A DNA stretch of 64,000 nt from Burkholderiales bacterium 8X (lineage in GTDB: Bacteria; Pseudomonadota; Gammaproteobacteria; Burkholderiales; Burkholderiaceae_C): positions 3,826,256-3,890,255 of the forward strand of contig LR732703.1 in assembly GCA_902506565.1 (NCBI GenBank), in the 5' to 3' direction. Positions 16,334 to 26,734 of the stretch are shown in pieces. The translations under genes and the position numbers were made by a program. The notes under the pieces are model-generated. The model ran no database searches and had not been told where the DNA came from. It saw only the letters and a program-made list of their open reading frames with translations. Positions within the stretch are counted from its first letter, which is position 1; every line of letters starts with the position of its first letter.

Positions 16334-17782
16334 TCATGCAGGATCGACGGCCAGCGGGCGATGGGGCGTGCGGATGTTCGACACCCACTGCGGCGCCAGC
16401 GACCCCGCGAACATGCCGGCAAATGCCGCCAGCACGCCGGCGAGCTGGGCCGGAAAGGCTTCGCCCCACGGCACCGCCATGAACAGCAGCCAGACGCCGA
16501 TGCCGAGGACCACGGCCGCGATCGCCCCCTGCGTCGTCGCGCGCCGCCAGTACAGGCCGCACACCAGCGGAACGAAGGCACCGACCAACGGCACCTGGTA
16601 GGCACCGGAAACCAGTTCGTAGATCGGCGTTCCCTGCATGCGGATCGCGTACGCCAGCACCGCCGCGCTGAACACCAGCACCGTGATCCGCATGGTCAGC
16701 AGGTTTTCCTTGTCGGTGCCCAAGGGCCGGAACTGCCGCCAGATGTTCTCGGTGAAGGTGACGCTGGGTGCCAGCAAGGTGGCGGAGGCAGTCGACTTGA
16801 TGGCCGACAGCAGCGCGCCGAAGAACAGCACCTGCATGATGAAAGGCATCTTCTCGAGCACCAGCATCGGAAGCACCTTCTGCGGATCTTCCTTGAGCAG
16901 CGCCGCGGTCTGCTCCGGCATGATGAGGAGCGCGCTCGCCACCAGGAACATCGGCACGAAGGCGAACAGGATGTACGCCACGCCGCCGATCACCGGACCG
17001 CGGGTCGAGGCCTTGATGCTGTTGGCGGACATCACGCGCTGGAACACGTCCTGCTGCGGGATCGAGCCCAGCATCATCGTGATCGCCGCCGCGAAGAAGA
17101 ACACCATGTCCTTGAAGTTCGGCTCCGGCCAGAACCTGAAGAGGTCCTTGCTGGCCGCGAACGAGATCACCTTGTCCGCGCCGCCGGCCATGTTGCCGGC
17201 GAACACCGCGATCACCGCGAGCCCCACCACCAGGATGATCATCTGCACGAAATCGGTGACCGCGACCGACCACATCCCGCCGAACAGGGTGTACGCCAGG
17301 ATCGAGACCACCCCGATGACCATGCCGGCCGGGATGCCGATCGCGCCGCCCGAGAGCACGTTGAAGACCAGGCCCAGCGCAGTCACCTGCGCCGACACCC
17401 AGCCCAGGTAGCTCAGCATGATGATCAGCGAACAGGCCACCTCGACCACGCGGCCGTAGCGCTCCCGGTAGTAGTCGCTGATGGTGAGCAGCGTCATGCG
17501 GTAGAGCTTGCCGGCGAAGAAGAGCCCGACCAGGATCAGGCAGGTGCCGGCGCCGAACGGATCCTCGATCACGCCGTGCAGGCCGCCGTCGATGAACTTG
17601 GCCGGGATGCCGAGCACGGTCTCGGAGCCGAACCAGGTCGCGAAGGTGGTCGTCACGATCATGAAGAGCGGCAGGTGCCGCCCGGCGATCGCGAAGTCGG
17701 TGGTGTTCTTGACCCGCTTTGCCGCATACAGGCCGAGCGCGATCGTGAGCAGCAGGTAGACGATGACCAGGGTCAGCAACAC
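16334..17782 (-). CDS. Sodium:solute symporter family (SSSF) transporter
   Basis: A 482-residue integral membrane protein with about 13 hydrophobic segments. SSSF features include AGRHLPLFMIVTTTFATWFGSETVLG near residues 33-58, TISDYYRERYG and GGMWSVAVTDFVQ. It probably couples sodium entry to uptake of an organic solute; the substrate cannot be read from sequence and no small DUF485/DUF4212 partner is present. It lies 18 bases after ubiB and is probably co-transcribed with the ubi genes, though functionally unrelated. Confidence 0.9.
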   Translation of the reverse strand: MLLTLVIVYLLLTIALGLYAAKRVKNTTDFAIAGRHLPLFMIVTTTFATWFGSETVLGIPAKFIDGGLHGVIEDPFGAGTCLILVGLFFAGKLYRMTLLTISDYYRERYGRVVEVACSLIIMLSYLGWVSAQVTALGLVFNVLSGGAIGIPAGMVIGVVSILAYTLFGGMWSVAVTDFVQMIILVVGLAVIAVFAGNMAGGADKVISFAASKDLFRFWPEPNFKDMVFFFAAAITMMLGSIPQQDVFQRVMSANSIKASTRGPVIGGVAYILFAFVPMFLVASALLIMPEQTAALLKEDPQKVLPMLVLEKMPFIMQVLFFGALLSAIKSTASATLLAPSVTFTENIWRQFRPLGTDKENLLTMRITVLVFSAAVLAYAIRMQGTPIYELVSGAYQVPLVGAFVPLVCGLYWRRATTQGAIAAVVLGIGVWLLFMAVPWGEAFPAQLAGVLAAFAGMFAGSLAPQWVSNIRTPHRPLAVDPA

Positions 17783-17800
17783 GTCGAAAACTCCTTGTGT

Positions 17801-19366
17801 CTAGAAGAGCCGAATCCGAACCAGGAGCTGCATGGCGAGCAGGCCCAGCACGAAACCGATGCCGCCGTACACGATGGTCTGCAGGAGCCGGTTGGTGCGC
17901 TTCTGCGCGGCCAGCAGTTCGAGCAGCTCGCGGCGATGGTCGGCCGGCCGGTTCTCGAGGTAGTCGTGCAAGAGGCGCGGCAACTGCGGCAGCAGCTTGG
18001 CGTAGCGCGGCGCCTCGGCGCGCAGTTGCTCGAAGAGCTTGCGCGGCCCGATCTGGTCGGCCATCCACTTTTCGAGGAAGGGCTTGGCGGTGTGCCACAG
18101 GTCGAGTTCGGGGTCGAGCTGGCGGCCGAGCCCCTCGATGTTGAGCAGCGTCTTCTGCAAGAGCACCAGTTGCGGCTGGATCTCGACCTGGAAGCGCCGC
18201 GAGGTCTGGAAGAGCCGCATCAGCACCATGCCGAGCGAGATCTCCTTGAGCGGCCGGTCGAAGTACGGTTCGCAGACCGTGCGGATGGCCGCCTCCAGCT
18301 CGTCGATGCGGGTGCCCTCGGGAACCCAGCCGCTTTCGAGGTGCAGCTCGGCGACCCGCTTGTAGTCGCGCCGGAAGAAGGCGACGAAGTTCTGCGCGAG
18401 ATATTCCTTGTCCGACTCGGTGAGCGTTCCGATGATCCCGAAATCGAGCGAGATGTAGCGCCCGAACGTGGCAGGCTCCAGGCTGACTTGGATGTTGCCC
18501 GGATGCATGTCGGCATGGAAGAAGCCGTCGCGGAACACCTGCGTGAAGAAGATGGTGACCCCGTCGCGCGCCAGCTTGGGGATGTCGACACCCGCGGCCC
18601 GCAGTCGATCGAGCTGCGCGATCGGCACGCCCTTCATCCGCTCCATCACGATCACTTCCGGATGGCAGAAATCCCAGAACATCTCCGGGATCATCACCAG
18701 GTCGAGCTTGGCCATGTTGCGTCGCAATTGCGCCGCATTGGCCGCTTCGCGAACCAGGTCGAGCTCGTCGTGCAGGTATTTGTCGAACTCGGCAACCACC
18801 TCGCGCGGCTTGAGCCGCTTGCCGTCGGCCGACAGGCCCTCGACCCAGCCGGCCATCATGGCCATCAGCTCGAGGTCTTGCTCGATCACCCGCCGCATGC
18901 CCGGCCGCAGCACCTTGACCGCGGCCTCCCGCAGGTTGCCCCGGTTGTCGCGGATGGTGGCGAAGTGGACCTGCGCGATCGACGCGCTGGCGACCGGGGT
19001 CGGGTCGAACTGCACGAAGACATCGGCGAGCGGCCTGCGGAATGCGCGCTCGATGGTGGCGATCGCGATCTTCGAATCGAAGGGCGGGACCCGGTCCTGC
19101 AGCCAGGCCAGTTCGTCGGCGATGTCGGGCGGCAGCAGGTCGCGGCGGGTCGAGAGCACCTGGCCGAACTTGACGAAGATCGGGCCGAGGCTTTCGAGCG
19201 CCTCGCGCAGCCGCTGGCCACGCGGCGCGTCGAGCTTGCGCCCGACCGACACGATGCGCGCGACCACCCTGAGCCAGGGCTTCTGGAAGCTGGTGAGGAC
19301 GAGCTCGTCCAGGCCGTAGCGAAGCGCGACCAGGACGATGAAGATGCTGCGGGAAAAACGCCTCAT
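17801..19366 (-). CDS. ubiB: Ubiquinone biosynthesis atypical kinase/ATPase UbiB
   Basis: 521 residues, typical UbiB length. The ABC1/ADCK signatures are intact: the KFGQ motif ([16 protein letters not shown]), the Ala-rich loop [19 protein letters not shown] and the metal-binding [10 protein letters not shown]-terminal hydrophobic segment ([19 protein letters not shown]) anchors it to the inner membrane. UbiB is needed for ubiquinone synthesis, probably to mobilise membrane intermediates. Its ATG overlaps the ubiJ stop (ATGA), so the two are translationally coupled, and ubiE lies two genes upstream. Confidence 0.96.
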   Translation of the reverse strand: MRRFSRSIFIVLVALRYGLDELVLTSFQKPWLRVVARIVSVGRKLDAPRGQRLREALESLGPIFVKFGQVLSTRRDLLPPDIADELAWLQDRVPPFDSKIAIATIERAFRRPLADVFVQFDPTPVASASIAQVHFATIRDNRGNLREAAVKVLRPGMRRVIEQDLELMAMMAGWVEGLSADGKRLKPREVVAEFDKYLHDELDLVREAANAAQLRRNMAKLDLVMIPEMFWDFCHPEVIVMERMKGVPIAQLDRLRAAGVDIPKLARDGVTIFFTQVFRDGFFHADMHPGNIQVSLEPATFGRYISLDFGIIGTLTESDKEYLAQNFVAFFRRDYKRVAELHLESGWVPEGTRIDELEAAIRTVCEPYFDRPLKEISLGMVLMRLFQTSRRFQVEIQPQLVLLQKTLLNIEGLGRQLDPELDLWHTAKPFLEKWMADQIGPRKLFEQLRAEAPRYAKLLPQLPRLLHDYLENRPADHRRELLELLAAQKRTNRLLQTIVYGGIGFVLGLLAMQLLVRIRLF

Positions 19367-19917
19367 TCGGCGCTCGAGGGGCCGGCCTTGTCGCCCGGCC
19401 GCCGGGCGACGAACTGGCGCAGCGCGCCGACCACGCGGCGCGCGCCGGTCGCCAGGGTGTGCGCCGGCACGTCGCCGATGACGCGGGCGAGGTCGTCCTC
19501 GACGTCCCAGCGAACATGATCGACCAGCCAGTTGACCTCGGCCGCCAGCTGCACATCGCCGTCGATCCGGACCGCGGGCTTCTCGCCGCGGAAGGCTGAC
19601 CGGGCGAGGCCGAGCGGGTTTTCCTCGGTGACGGCGAGCACCAGTTCGGGAATGGCGCCGGCGGGTGCCAGGTCGAGCAACCCCGCCGGCGTGGCAACCA
19701 GCTTCAGGGTCACGAAGCGCCAGCTGAACTGCACCACCCGGTTCTGCTGGCGAATGAGTCGCTGCTGGGCTTCGGGCTCTTGCTGGAGCACGTGGTTCAG
19801 GAAAAGCACGATCCGCTGCTGCGCTTCGTGCACCGCCCAGGCCGGCGGCTGGAGCCGGGCGCCGACCTTGTCGAAGAGGTCGCCTAGAAAAGCAAATGGG
19901 GACGATGGTGTGGCCAT
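19363..19917 (-). CDS. ubiJ: Ubiquinone biosynthesis accessory factor UbiJ (SCP2-like lipid-binding domain)
   Basis: A 184-residue protein whose N-terminal part (about 25-110) resembles the SCP2 sterol-carrier-like lipid-binding domain, and whose C-terminal half has helical, charged segments. UbiJ binds ubiquinone intermediates and scaffolds the soluble Ubi complex in E. coli. Sequence similarity is modest; position directly before ubiB (ATGA overlap) and after ubiE supports the name. The ATG at 19917 ([18 protein letters not shown]) is preferred over one eight codons upstream. Confidence 0.8.
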   Translation of the reverse strand: MATPSSPFAFLGDLFDKVGARLQPPAWAVHEAQQRIVLFLNHVLQQEPEAQQRLIRQQNRVVQFSWRFVTLKLVATPAGLLDLAPAGAIPELVLAVTEENPLGLARSAFRGEKPAVRIDGDVQLAAEVNWLVDHVRWDVEDDLARVIGDVPAHTLATGARRVVGALRQFVARRPGDKAGPSSAE

Positions 19918-19986
19918 GTCCCCATTATTCCCGAGCCGCAAGCGGGATCGACGATCCGCCTACGCCCCGTGCGTGCTTGAAAACGA

Positions 19987-21021
19987 CTACTGCAAGGCCT
20001 GCACGCCCGCAACCAGCCAGCCGCCGTTGCCCGACTTCGACTTGGTCATGTTCCAGACCTCGCGGAACGGGCTCGGGCCGGCCGACACGTCTTCGCGGAT
20101 CATTCCGGAGAACTCGACGCTCGCCATGTACATGTCGGGCAGCTCCTCGATGCCGAGCAGCTTGGCGTCGAGCATCACGACTTCGGTCTTGTTCGGCTGG
20201 CCGCCGGTGTGCGTTTCGCGCTCGGCGAGCTGCTGACGGATCTCGCCAACCATGCCGTCCGTCATCATCGAACGAAGGGTTTCGATGTCGTCCCGGTCCC
20301 AGGCATCCTGCAAGGTCACGAAGTTGCGCTTGGCCGCGGTCAGGAAGCCATCGGCATCGAAGCCGGCCGGGATGCCCCAGCTCTGCGAACCCGCAAGCGC
20401 CGAGCCGATGAGGCTGCCGCCGGCCGCTGCCGCGCCCGCCATCGACGATCCGCCGGCTGCCGGTTGATGCTCGGCAGGGCTCGCGTCGAAATCGGCGGAC
20501 TGACGCTCCCATGGCCGGGCCGAGGCGTCGTTGCCGACGTTCTTGGGGCTGTACTGCGCCGGGGCGCCGACGTTGGCGGGGTTGCCCGCGCCTTCGAATG
20601 CGAGGCCGCCGCGCGAAGACACATTGCCGTTGCCACGCGAGCGGGCAGCGAAGATGCGCCAAACCACCACGCCTGCCATGACCAGCAAGAGGATCAGCAG
20701 CACGTTGCCGAAGGCAGCACCGAGGCCGAGCGAGTGCGCGAGCCACGCGAGGCCAAGGCCGGCGGCCAGGCCGCCGAGCATGCCGGCCCACGGGCGCTTG
20801 GGAGCGGCCGCTGGCGCGGCGGCGGCCGGCTTGGCGGCGGCGCTGTTCGCGTTCTGTGCCGGCGCACCGGGCGAAGCCGGCGTCGTTGGCGACGCGTCGC
20901 GCTGGGTGACGTTGCCGGACTGCTTGCCGAAGGACTTGCCGCCGCCCATCCGGCGGGCGTCTGCATCAAGGCTCACGACCGCAAGGGCGCAAACCAGCAA
21001 AACGGACCAAAAACTTTTCAT
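19987..21021 (-). CDS. Tim44-domain membrane protein
   Basis: A 344-residue protein. An N-terminal signal sequence (FWSVLLVCALAVVSL) is followed by a Gly/Ser/Asn/Ala-rich spacer, then two hydrophobic stretches (about 80-125) and a C-terminal Tim44-like domain (about 210-344, starting GFDADGFLTAAKRNFVTLQDAWD). The Tim44 fold resembles NTF2 and binds lipid or protein in mitochondria. Here it sits between ubiE (32-base gap) and ubiJ on the same strand, so a role at the membrane near ubiquinone synthesis is an inference. It is exported or inserted, unlike the cytosolic ubi enzymes. Confidence 0.82.
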   Translation of the reverse strand: MKSFWSVLLVCALAVVSLDADARRMGGGKSFGKQSGNVTQRDASPTTPASPGAPAQNANSAAAKPAAAAPAAAPKRPWAGMLGGLAAGLGLAWLAHSLGLGAAFGNVLLILLLVMAGVVVWRIFAARSRGNGNVSSRGGLAFEGAGNPANVGAPAQYSPKNVGNDASARPWERQSADFDASPAEHQPAAGGSSMAGAAAAGGSLIGSALAGSQSWGIPAGFDADGFLTAAKRNFVTLQDAWDRDDIETLRSMMTDGMVGEIRQQLAERETHTGGQPNKTEVVMLDAKLLGIEELPDMYMASVEFSGMIREDVSAGPSPFREVWNMTKSKSGNGGWLVAGVQALQ

Positions 21022-21053
21022 GGTGTCTCCTCTTTCGGCTTACTCGAAGCGTT

Positions 21054-21785
21054 TCAACATTTGATTCCAACATGCAAGGCGACCACGCCGGCTGTCATGT
21101 TGTGATAGTCCACATGGCCGAATCCGCCCTCCTTCATGAGGGTCTTGAGTTCTTCCTGCGAGGGATGCATGCGGATCGACTCCGCCAGGTACCGATAGCT
21201 CGCGTCGTCGCCGGCCACGACCTTGCCGAGCCGCGGCAGCACGTTGAACGAATACCAGTCGTAGGCCTTTTGCAGCGGCTTCGCGACCTTCGAGAACTCG
21301 AGCACCAGGAGCTTGCCGCGAGGCTTGAGCACGCGGTTCATTTCCTTGAGCGCGAGATCCTTGTGCGTCATGTTGCGAAGGCCGAAGGCGACGGTCACTA
21401 CGTCGAAGTGATTGTCGGCGAAGGGCAGCTTCTCGGCGTCGCATACCAGGGTCGGGAGCGCCACGCCGTCGTCGAGCAGCCGGTCGCGGCCGGTGCGGAG
21501 CATGGCTTCGTTGATGTCGGTGTGGACGACCTGCCCGGTCGGGCCGACCTTCTTTGAGAAGGCGAGTGCGAGATCGCCGGTACCGCCCGCGATGTCCAGC
21601 ACCTTCGAGCCTTCGCCGACGTTGGCGACCATCACGGTGTAGGCCTTCCAGGCGCGATGCAGCCCGGCGGACATCAGGTCGTTCATGAGGTCGTAGCGCG
21701 GGGCAACCGAATCGAAGACGCCGCGAACGCGGCCGGCCTTCTCGCCTTCGGCGACCGATTCGAATCCGAAATGGGTGTTGCTCAT
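21054..21785 (-). CDS. ubiE: Ubiquinone/menaquinone C-methyltransferase
   Basis: 243 residues, class I SAM-dependent methyltransferase. UbiE signatures are clear: [18 protein letters not shown] near the start, the SAM loop [27 protein letters not shown] and [10 protein letters not shown]. It methylates the benzoquinol ring in ubiquinone synthesis (and demethylmenaquinol where present). It is the first clear ubi gene of the minus-strand run and follows the DUF971 gene by 82 bases. Confidence 0.97.
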   Translation of the reverse strand: MSNTHFGFESVAEGEKAGRVRGVFDSVAPRYDLMNDLMSAGLHRAWKAYTVMVANVGEGSKVLDIAGGTGDLALAFSKKVGPTGQVVHTDINEAMLRTGRDRLLDDGVALPTLVCDAEKLPFADNHFDVVTVAFGLRNMTHKDLALKEMNRVLKPRGKLLVLEFSKVAKPLQKAYDWYSFNVLPRLGKVVAGDDASYRYLAESIRMHPSQEELKTLMKEGGFGHVDYHNMTAGVVALHVGIKC

Positions 21786-21867
21786 GGATCGGATGTTAGG
21801 GCGGAAGCCGCCGCATCAAGCCGACGACCCCAAAGGCACGGCGGGCATTGCGCGCCGCGCGGCGCCC

Positions 21868-22290
21868 TCAATGTCCGCCGCAGCCGTGTCCGCCGGCGGC
21901 AGGAGCGGGTGTCATCGGTGCATCGCGATCGACCCCGGCCGCAGCCAGGCGGGACTGGTACTCGGCCCAGAGCGCCTCCTCGCGAGCGCCCAGCTCGTAC
22001 AGCAGGTCCCACGAGAAGATCCCGGTGTCGTGCCCGTCCGAGAAGGTCGGCTGCACGGCGTAGTTGCCGACCGGCTGCAGGTCGATGACCCCCACGTTGC
22101 GCTTGCCGGTCTGCAGCACCTCTTGTCCGGGTCCATGGCCCTGGACCTCGGCCGACGGCGAGTAGATGCGCATCAGCTCGAAGGGAATGCGAAAGTTCGC
22201 GCCATCCGAGAAGCCGACCTCGAGTACCCGCGACTTGCCGTGCAGGGTGATGGACGTCGGCGTCGGAGCGCCCGATTGAAGACCTGCCAT
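21868..22290 (-). CDS. DUF971 (GBBH-like N-terminal) protein with His/Gly/Cys tail
   Basis: A 140-residue protein containing a DUF971 domain (SITLHGKSRVLEVGFSDG, NVGVIDLQPVGNYAVQPTFSDGHDTGIFSWDLLY), the fold also seen at the N-terminus of gamma-butyrobetaine hydroxylase. The last residues, GGHGCGGH, form a short His/Cys tail that could bind metal. It overlaps the HIT gene by 3 bases and precedes ubiE. Function is unknown; related small proteins are suspected in iron-sulfur or Mrp-linked processes. Confidence 0.82.
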   Translation of the reverse strand: MAGLQSGAPTPTSITLHGKSRVLEVGFSDGANFRIPFELMRIYSPSAEVQGHGPGQEVLQTGKRNVGVIDLQPVGNYAVQPTFSDGHDTGIFSWDLLYELGAREEALWAEYQSRLAAAGVDRDAPMTPAPAAGGHGCGGH

Positions 22291-22730
22291 CAAAGACTCC
22301 TTGCCCGAAGGCGTTGAACCAACTCGGCTTCCAGCGCGGCGAGCGATTGCTTCGAGACGGCTTCGCGATCGAGGTTGCGCGCGCGCAGCGGCGCTGCCCA
22401 GATCGGTGCCGGAAAGTGGCTGTCGTCCTCGAAGCGGCCGATCACGTGCCAATGAAGATGCGGCACGACATTGCCGAGCGCCGCCAGATTGACCTTGGTG
22501 GGCGAAAGCGTTTCGCGCATCGCCCGCTCGACCTCCGCCACCGCTTCCATGCAGAGCGCCCGCTCTTCGGCCGAGAGGTCGGACCACTCGGCCACATGCG
22601 CGTTCCACACGACCCGGTAGAACGCCGGAAAGCCCGCCTCCTCCGCATGGATCACCCGGAAGAGCTTCGACGCGAACACCAGCCGGCCGCCACCGCCGGT
22701 GCACAACGGGCACGCGGACGTTTCGCTCAT
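22290..22730 (-). CDS. HIT family nucleotide hydrolase/transferase
   Basis: 146 residues with the histidine triad HLHWHV (HxHxH) after GNVVP, and an N-terminal CPLC pair. HIT proteins hydrolyse dinucleotide or nucleoside phosphoramidate substrates. The N-terminal CPLCTGGGG and the position are typical of Burkholderiales HIT proteins. Start and stop overlap neighbours: ATGA with the large oxidoreductase upstream and 1-3 bases with DUF971 downstream, so all three are coupled. Confidence 0.88.
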   Translation of the reverse strand: MSETSACPLCTGGGGRLVFASKLFRVIHAEEAGFPAFYRVVWNAHVAEWSDLSAEERALCMEAVAEVERAMRETLSPTKVNLAALGNVVPHLHWHVIGRFEDDSHFPAPIWAAPLRARNLDREAVSKQSLAALEAELVQRLRARSL

Positions 22731-25700
22731 ACCAGCACCCGCTCGATCCCGCCCTGGTTGGCCGCCGCCACGTAGCCCTGCATCCAGTCGTCGCCCAGGA
22801 GCCGATTGGCCATCTCGACCACGATGTAGTCGGCTTCGAGCAGGCCGTTGTCGAGATCGCCCTGGTAGCGGCTGAGTCCCTGCAGGCAGCTCGGGCAGCT
22901 GGTCAGGATCTTGACCTTGCCTTGCGCCGGCAGCAGCGAGCGCTCGCGCAGTGCGGCCTCGCCCTTCTTCAGTTCCTCTTCCTTGCGGAAGCGCACCTGG
23001 GTCGCGATGTCGGGCCGGGTCACGCCGAGCGTGCCGGACTCGCCGCAGCAGCGATCGTTCTTGAGCACGTCGTTGCCGACCAGCGCCTTGACGGTCTTCA
23101 TCGGCTCCTGCTGCTTCATGGGACTGTGGCAGGGGTCGTGGTACAGGTAGCCGCCCTGCCCCGGCGACTCGGTGCCGACCAGCGTGATGCCTTTTTCGAG
23201 CAGATATTCGTGGATGTCGATGATCCGGCAGCCGGGGAAGATCTTGTCGAACTGGTAGCCCTGCAGCTGGTCGAAGCAGGTGCCGCAGCTCACCACCACG
23301 GTCTTGATGTCGAGATAGTTCAGGGTGTTGGCGACACGGTGGAACAGCACCCGGTTGTCGGTGATCATCTTCTCGGCCTTGTCGAACTGGCCGCTTCCCC
23401 GCTGCGGGTAGCCGCAGCAGAGATAGCCCGGCGGCAGCACGGTCTGTACGCCCGCATGCCACAGCATGGCCTGCGTCGCGAGTCCGACCTGCGAAAAGAG
23501 GCGCTCCGAACCGCAGCCCGGAAAGTAGAACACCGCCTCGGTCTCGGACGTGGTGGACGCAGGGTTGCGGATGATGGGCACGTAGTCGGCATCCTCGATG
23601 TCGAGCAGCGCCCGCGCGGTTCGCTTGGGCAATCCGCCCGGCATCTTCTTGTTGATGAAGTGGATCACCTGCTCCTTCACCGGCGCCGGGCCGAGCGTGG
23701 CGGGCGGTGCCTCGGTCTGCTTGCGGGCGGCCCGGCGCAGCAGCTTGTTGGCAAGGCGCTGCGCCTTGAAGCCGATGTCGACCATGCCGGTTCGCATCAG
23801 CTTGATGGTCTGCGGGCTGGTCGCGTTCAGGAACATCATCGCCGCGGCATTGCCGGGTCGGAACGACTTCTGACCCATCTTGCGCAGCAGGTTGCGCATG
23901 TTCATCGAGACATCGCCGAAGTCGATGTCGACCGGGCACGGCGTGAGGCACTTGTGGCACACGGTGCAGTGGTCCGCGACATCCTCGAACTCTTCCCAAT
24001 GCTTGATGCTGACGCCGCGGCGGGTCTGCTCTTCGTACAGGAAGGCCTCGACCAGTAGCGAGGTGGCGAGGATCTTGTTGCGCGGCGAATAGAGCAGGTT
24101 GGCCCTCGGCACGTGAGTCGCGCAGACCGGCTTGCACTTGCCGCAGCGAAGGCAATCCTTGACGCTGTCGGCGATCGCGCCGATGTCGCTCTGCTGCATG
24201 ATGATCGACTCGTGCCCCATCAGGCCGAAGCTCGGCGTGTAGGCATTGGTCAGATCCGCATGCACCCCATGCCCGGCCGCCGCACCGCCCCTGAGCAGCT
24301 TGCCCTTGTTGAAGCGGCCTTCGGGGTCGACCCGCTGCTTGTAGTCGGTGAAGGGCGCAAGCTCTTCGTCGGACAGGAATTCGAGCTTGGTGATGCCGAT
24401 GCCGTGCTCGCCCGAGATCACGCCGTCGAGGCTTCGCGCCAGCACCATGATCCGTTCCACGGCCGCATGCGCCGTCTGCAGCATCTCGTAGTTGTCGCTG
24501 TTGACGGGGATGTTGGTGTGCACGTTGCCGTCGCCCGCGTGCATGTGCAGGGCGATCCAGACGCGGCCCTTGAGCACCCGCTGATGGATCGCGTTGCACT
24601 CGGCGAGGATCGGCGCGAACTCGGCGCCGCTGAAGACCAGCGCCAGTGGCGCGCGGACCTGCGTCTTCCAGCTGGCGCGCAGCTCATGGTCCTGCAGCCG
24701 CGGAAAGAGCGCCTCGACGTCGTCGAGCCAACCCTGCCAGAGGCCGCGCACCTCGCGCAGCAGCTCGATGGCCTGAGCCACGCGGTCCTCGAGCAGCTCG
24801 GCGGACGAGATCTCGTTGGCGTCGTCGCTCTTGCCGAGCGGCAGGTTGCCGCGCTCGAAGAAAGCCTCGAGCTCGTTCAAGAGGGCCAGCTTGTTGCGCA
24901 GCGACAGCTCGATGTTGATGCGCTCGATCCCGTCGGTGTATTCGGCCATCCGCGGCAGCGGGATCACGACGTCTTCGTTGATCTTGAAGGCATTGGTGTG
25001 CTTGCTGATGGCCGCCGTGCGCTTGCGGTCGAGCCAGAACTTCTTGCGCGCCTCGGGGCTGATGGCGATGAAGCCCTCGCCCTTGCGCGAATTCGCGATC
25101 CGCACCACTTCCGAAGTGGCGCGGGCCACCGCATCGGCATCGTCGCCGGCGATGTCGCCGAAGAGCACCATCTTCGGCAGGCCGCCGTGCTTCTTGGACT
25201 TGGTCGCATAGCCGACCGCCTTCAGGTAGCGGTCGTCGAGATGCTCAAGGCCCGCGAGCAGCACCGGCGACGCAGCCGGCCCGCCATCGGCGCCTTCGAC
25301 CGCGGCGCGCTGCAGCGAGAACATGAAATCCTTGATCTCGACGATGCTGGGCACCGCATCCTTCGCATTGCCGAAGAACTCCAGGCAGACGGTGCGGGTA
25401 TGGGCCGGCATGCGGTGCACGATCCAGCGGCAGCTGGTGATGAGCCCGTCGCAGCCTTCCTTCTGGATGCCGGGCAGGCCCGAGAGGAACTTGTCGGTCA
25501 CGTCCTTGCCGAGGCCTTCCTTGCGGAAGGTGCGGCCCGGAATCTCCAGCCGCTCGCTGCGCAGCCGGGTGCGGCCGTCGGCAGCGAAATACTGCAGCTC
25601 GAACACCGCACGCTCGGCATCGTGGATCTTGCCGAGGTTGTGGCCGATGCGCGTGACTTCGAGCCACTCGGCGTCCGGCGTCACCATCCGCCAGGAGGCC

Positions 25701-26647
25701 AGGTTGTCGAGCGCCGTGCCCCAGAGCACCGCCTTCTTGCCGCCCGCGTTCATCGCCACGTTGCCGCCGACGCAGGAGGCCTCGGCCGAGGTCGGGTCGA
25801 CCGCGAACACGAAGCCGCCGCGCTCCGCCGCGTCCGCCACCCGCTGGGTCACGACGCCCGCCTCCGAGAAGATGGTCGCCACCGGCGTGTCGAGACCGGG
25901 CAGCACGCGCATCTCGACCTCGCTCATCGTTTCGAGCTTCTCGGTGTTGATGACCGCGCTGTTCCAGGTGAGCGGAATCGCGCCGCCGGTGTAGCCGGTT
26001 CCGCCGCCGCGCGGAATGATGGTCAGGCCGAGCTCGATGCAGCCCTTGACCAGGCCGGCCATCTCGGCCTCGGAGTCCGGCGTCAGCACCACGAACGGAT
26101 ATTCGACCCGCCAGTCGGTCGCGTCGGTCACGTGCGAAACCCGCGACAGGCCGTCGAACTTGATGTTGTCCTTGGCGGTGAGGCGCCCGAGCGTGCGGAC
26201 CGCGCGGCGCCGAAGCGCGGCAATGTCGTGGAAGAGTCGATCGAAGTCGCCGATCGCCTTGGCGACCAGGGTGGTCAGTTCGCCGACCAGCCGATCGCGT
26301 TCCGGGTCGGCATCCGGCGCACGGCGCTTCTGCACTTCGGCGAGGCGGTGCTCGAGCGCCTCGACCAGCTGACCGCGGCGCCGCGGGTTATCGAGGAGGT
26401 CGTCGACCAGGTACGGATTGCGCTGCACCACCCAGATGTCGCCGAGCACCTCGTACAGCATGCGGGCCGAACGGCCGGTGCGGCGCTCGCCGCGCAGGCT
26501 TTCGAGCAGGCTCCAGCCGCGCTCGCCGAGCAGCCGGATCACGATCTCGCGGTCGGAGAAGCTGGTGTAGTTGTAGGGAATCTCGCGCAGTCGTGCAGGC
26601 TCTGCGGCCTGCGACAACAACGCCGTCAATGCGGTCGGGGCATTCAT
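22727..26647 (-). CDS. DUF3683-containing FAD/Fe-S oxidoreductase (GlcD-GlcF-like fusion)
   Basis: A 1306-residue multidomain enzyme. Order: a DUF3683 N-terminal domain (about 1-120), an FAD-binding type 4 domain (about 175-385, [16 protein letters not shown]), the FAD-oxidase C-terminal domain (to about 790, with [12 protein letters not shown] and GEHGIG), two 4Fe-4S clusters ([11 protein letters not shown] and [14 protein letters not shown]) and two CCG cysteine-rich domains (FPGCGSE...[17 protein letters not shown]...CCGESG). This is D-2-hydroxyacid dehydrogenase (glycolate/D-lactate type) flavin plus electron-transfer subunits in one chain, probably feeding quinone. The substrate is not known. 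It heads the HIT-DUF971 unit. Confidence 0.88.
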   Translation of the reverse strand: MNAPTALTALLSQAAEPARLREIPYNYTSFSDREIVIRLLGERGWSLLESLRGERRTGRSARMLYEVLGDIWVVQRNPYLVDDLLDNPRRRGQLVEALEHRLAEVQKRRAPDADPERDRLVGELTTLVAKAIGDFDRLFHDIAALRRRAVRTLGRLTAKDNIKFDGLSRVSHVTDATDWRVEYPFVVLTPDSEAEMAGLVKGCIELGLTIIPRGGGTGYTGGAIPLTWNSAVINTEKLETMSEVEMRVLPGLDTPVATIFSEAGVVTQRVADAAERGGFVFAVDPTSAEASCVGGNVAMNAGGKKAVLWGTALDNLASWRMVTPDAEWLEVTRIGHNLGKIHDAERAVFELQYFAADGRTRLRSERLEIPGRTFRKEGLGKDVTDKFLSGLPGIQKEGCDGLITSCRWIVHRMPAHTRTVCLEFFGNAKDAVPSIVEIKDFMFSLQRAAVEGADGGPAASPVLLAGLEHLDDRYLKAVGYATKSKKHGGLPKMVLFGDIAGDDADAVARATSEVVRIANSRKGEGFIAISPEARKKFWLDRKRTAAISKHTNAFKINEDVVIPLPRMAEYTDGIERINIELSLRNKLALLNELEAFFERGNLPLGKSDDANEISSAELLEDRVAQAIELLREVRGLWQGWLDDVEALFPRLQDHELRASWKTQVRAPLALVFSGAEFAPILAECNAIHQRVLKGRVWIALHMHAGDGNVHTNIPVNSDNYEMLQTAHAAVERIMVLARSLDGVISGEHGIGITKLEFLSDEELAPFTDYKQRVDPEGRFNKGKLLRGGAAAGHGVHADLTNAYTPSFGLMGHESIIMQQSDIGAIADSVKDCLRCGKCKPVCATHVPRANLLYSPRNKILATSLLVEAFLYEEQTRRGVSIKHWEEFEDVADHCTVCHKCLTPCPVDIDFGDVSMNMRNLLRKMGQKSFRPGNAAAMMFLNATSPQTIKLMRTGMVDIGFKAQRLANKLLRRAARKQTEAPPATLGPAPVKEQVIHFINKKMPGGLPKRTARALLDIEDADYVPIIRNPASTTSETEAVFYFPGCGSERLFSQVGLATQAMLWHAGVQTVLPPGYLCCGYPQRGSGQFDKAEKMITDNRVLFHRVANTLNYLDIKTVVVSCGTCFDQLQGYQFDKIFPGCRIIDIHEYLLEKGITLVGTESPGQGGYLYHDPCHSPMKQQEPMKTVKALVGNDVLKNDRCCGESGTLGVTRPDIATQVRFRKEEELKKGEAALRERSLLPAQGKVKILTSCPSCLQGLSRYQGDLDNGLLEADYIVVEMANRLLGDDWMQGYVAAANQGGIERVLV

Positions 26648-26734
26648 GGGGCACTCGCCGTGGTCGGGCGCTGCGCACCCGTCAACCAGGAGGCAGGATT
26701 TTAGGCGGACGCCCCCAGGGGCACCGCCCCACGG

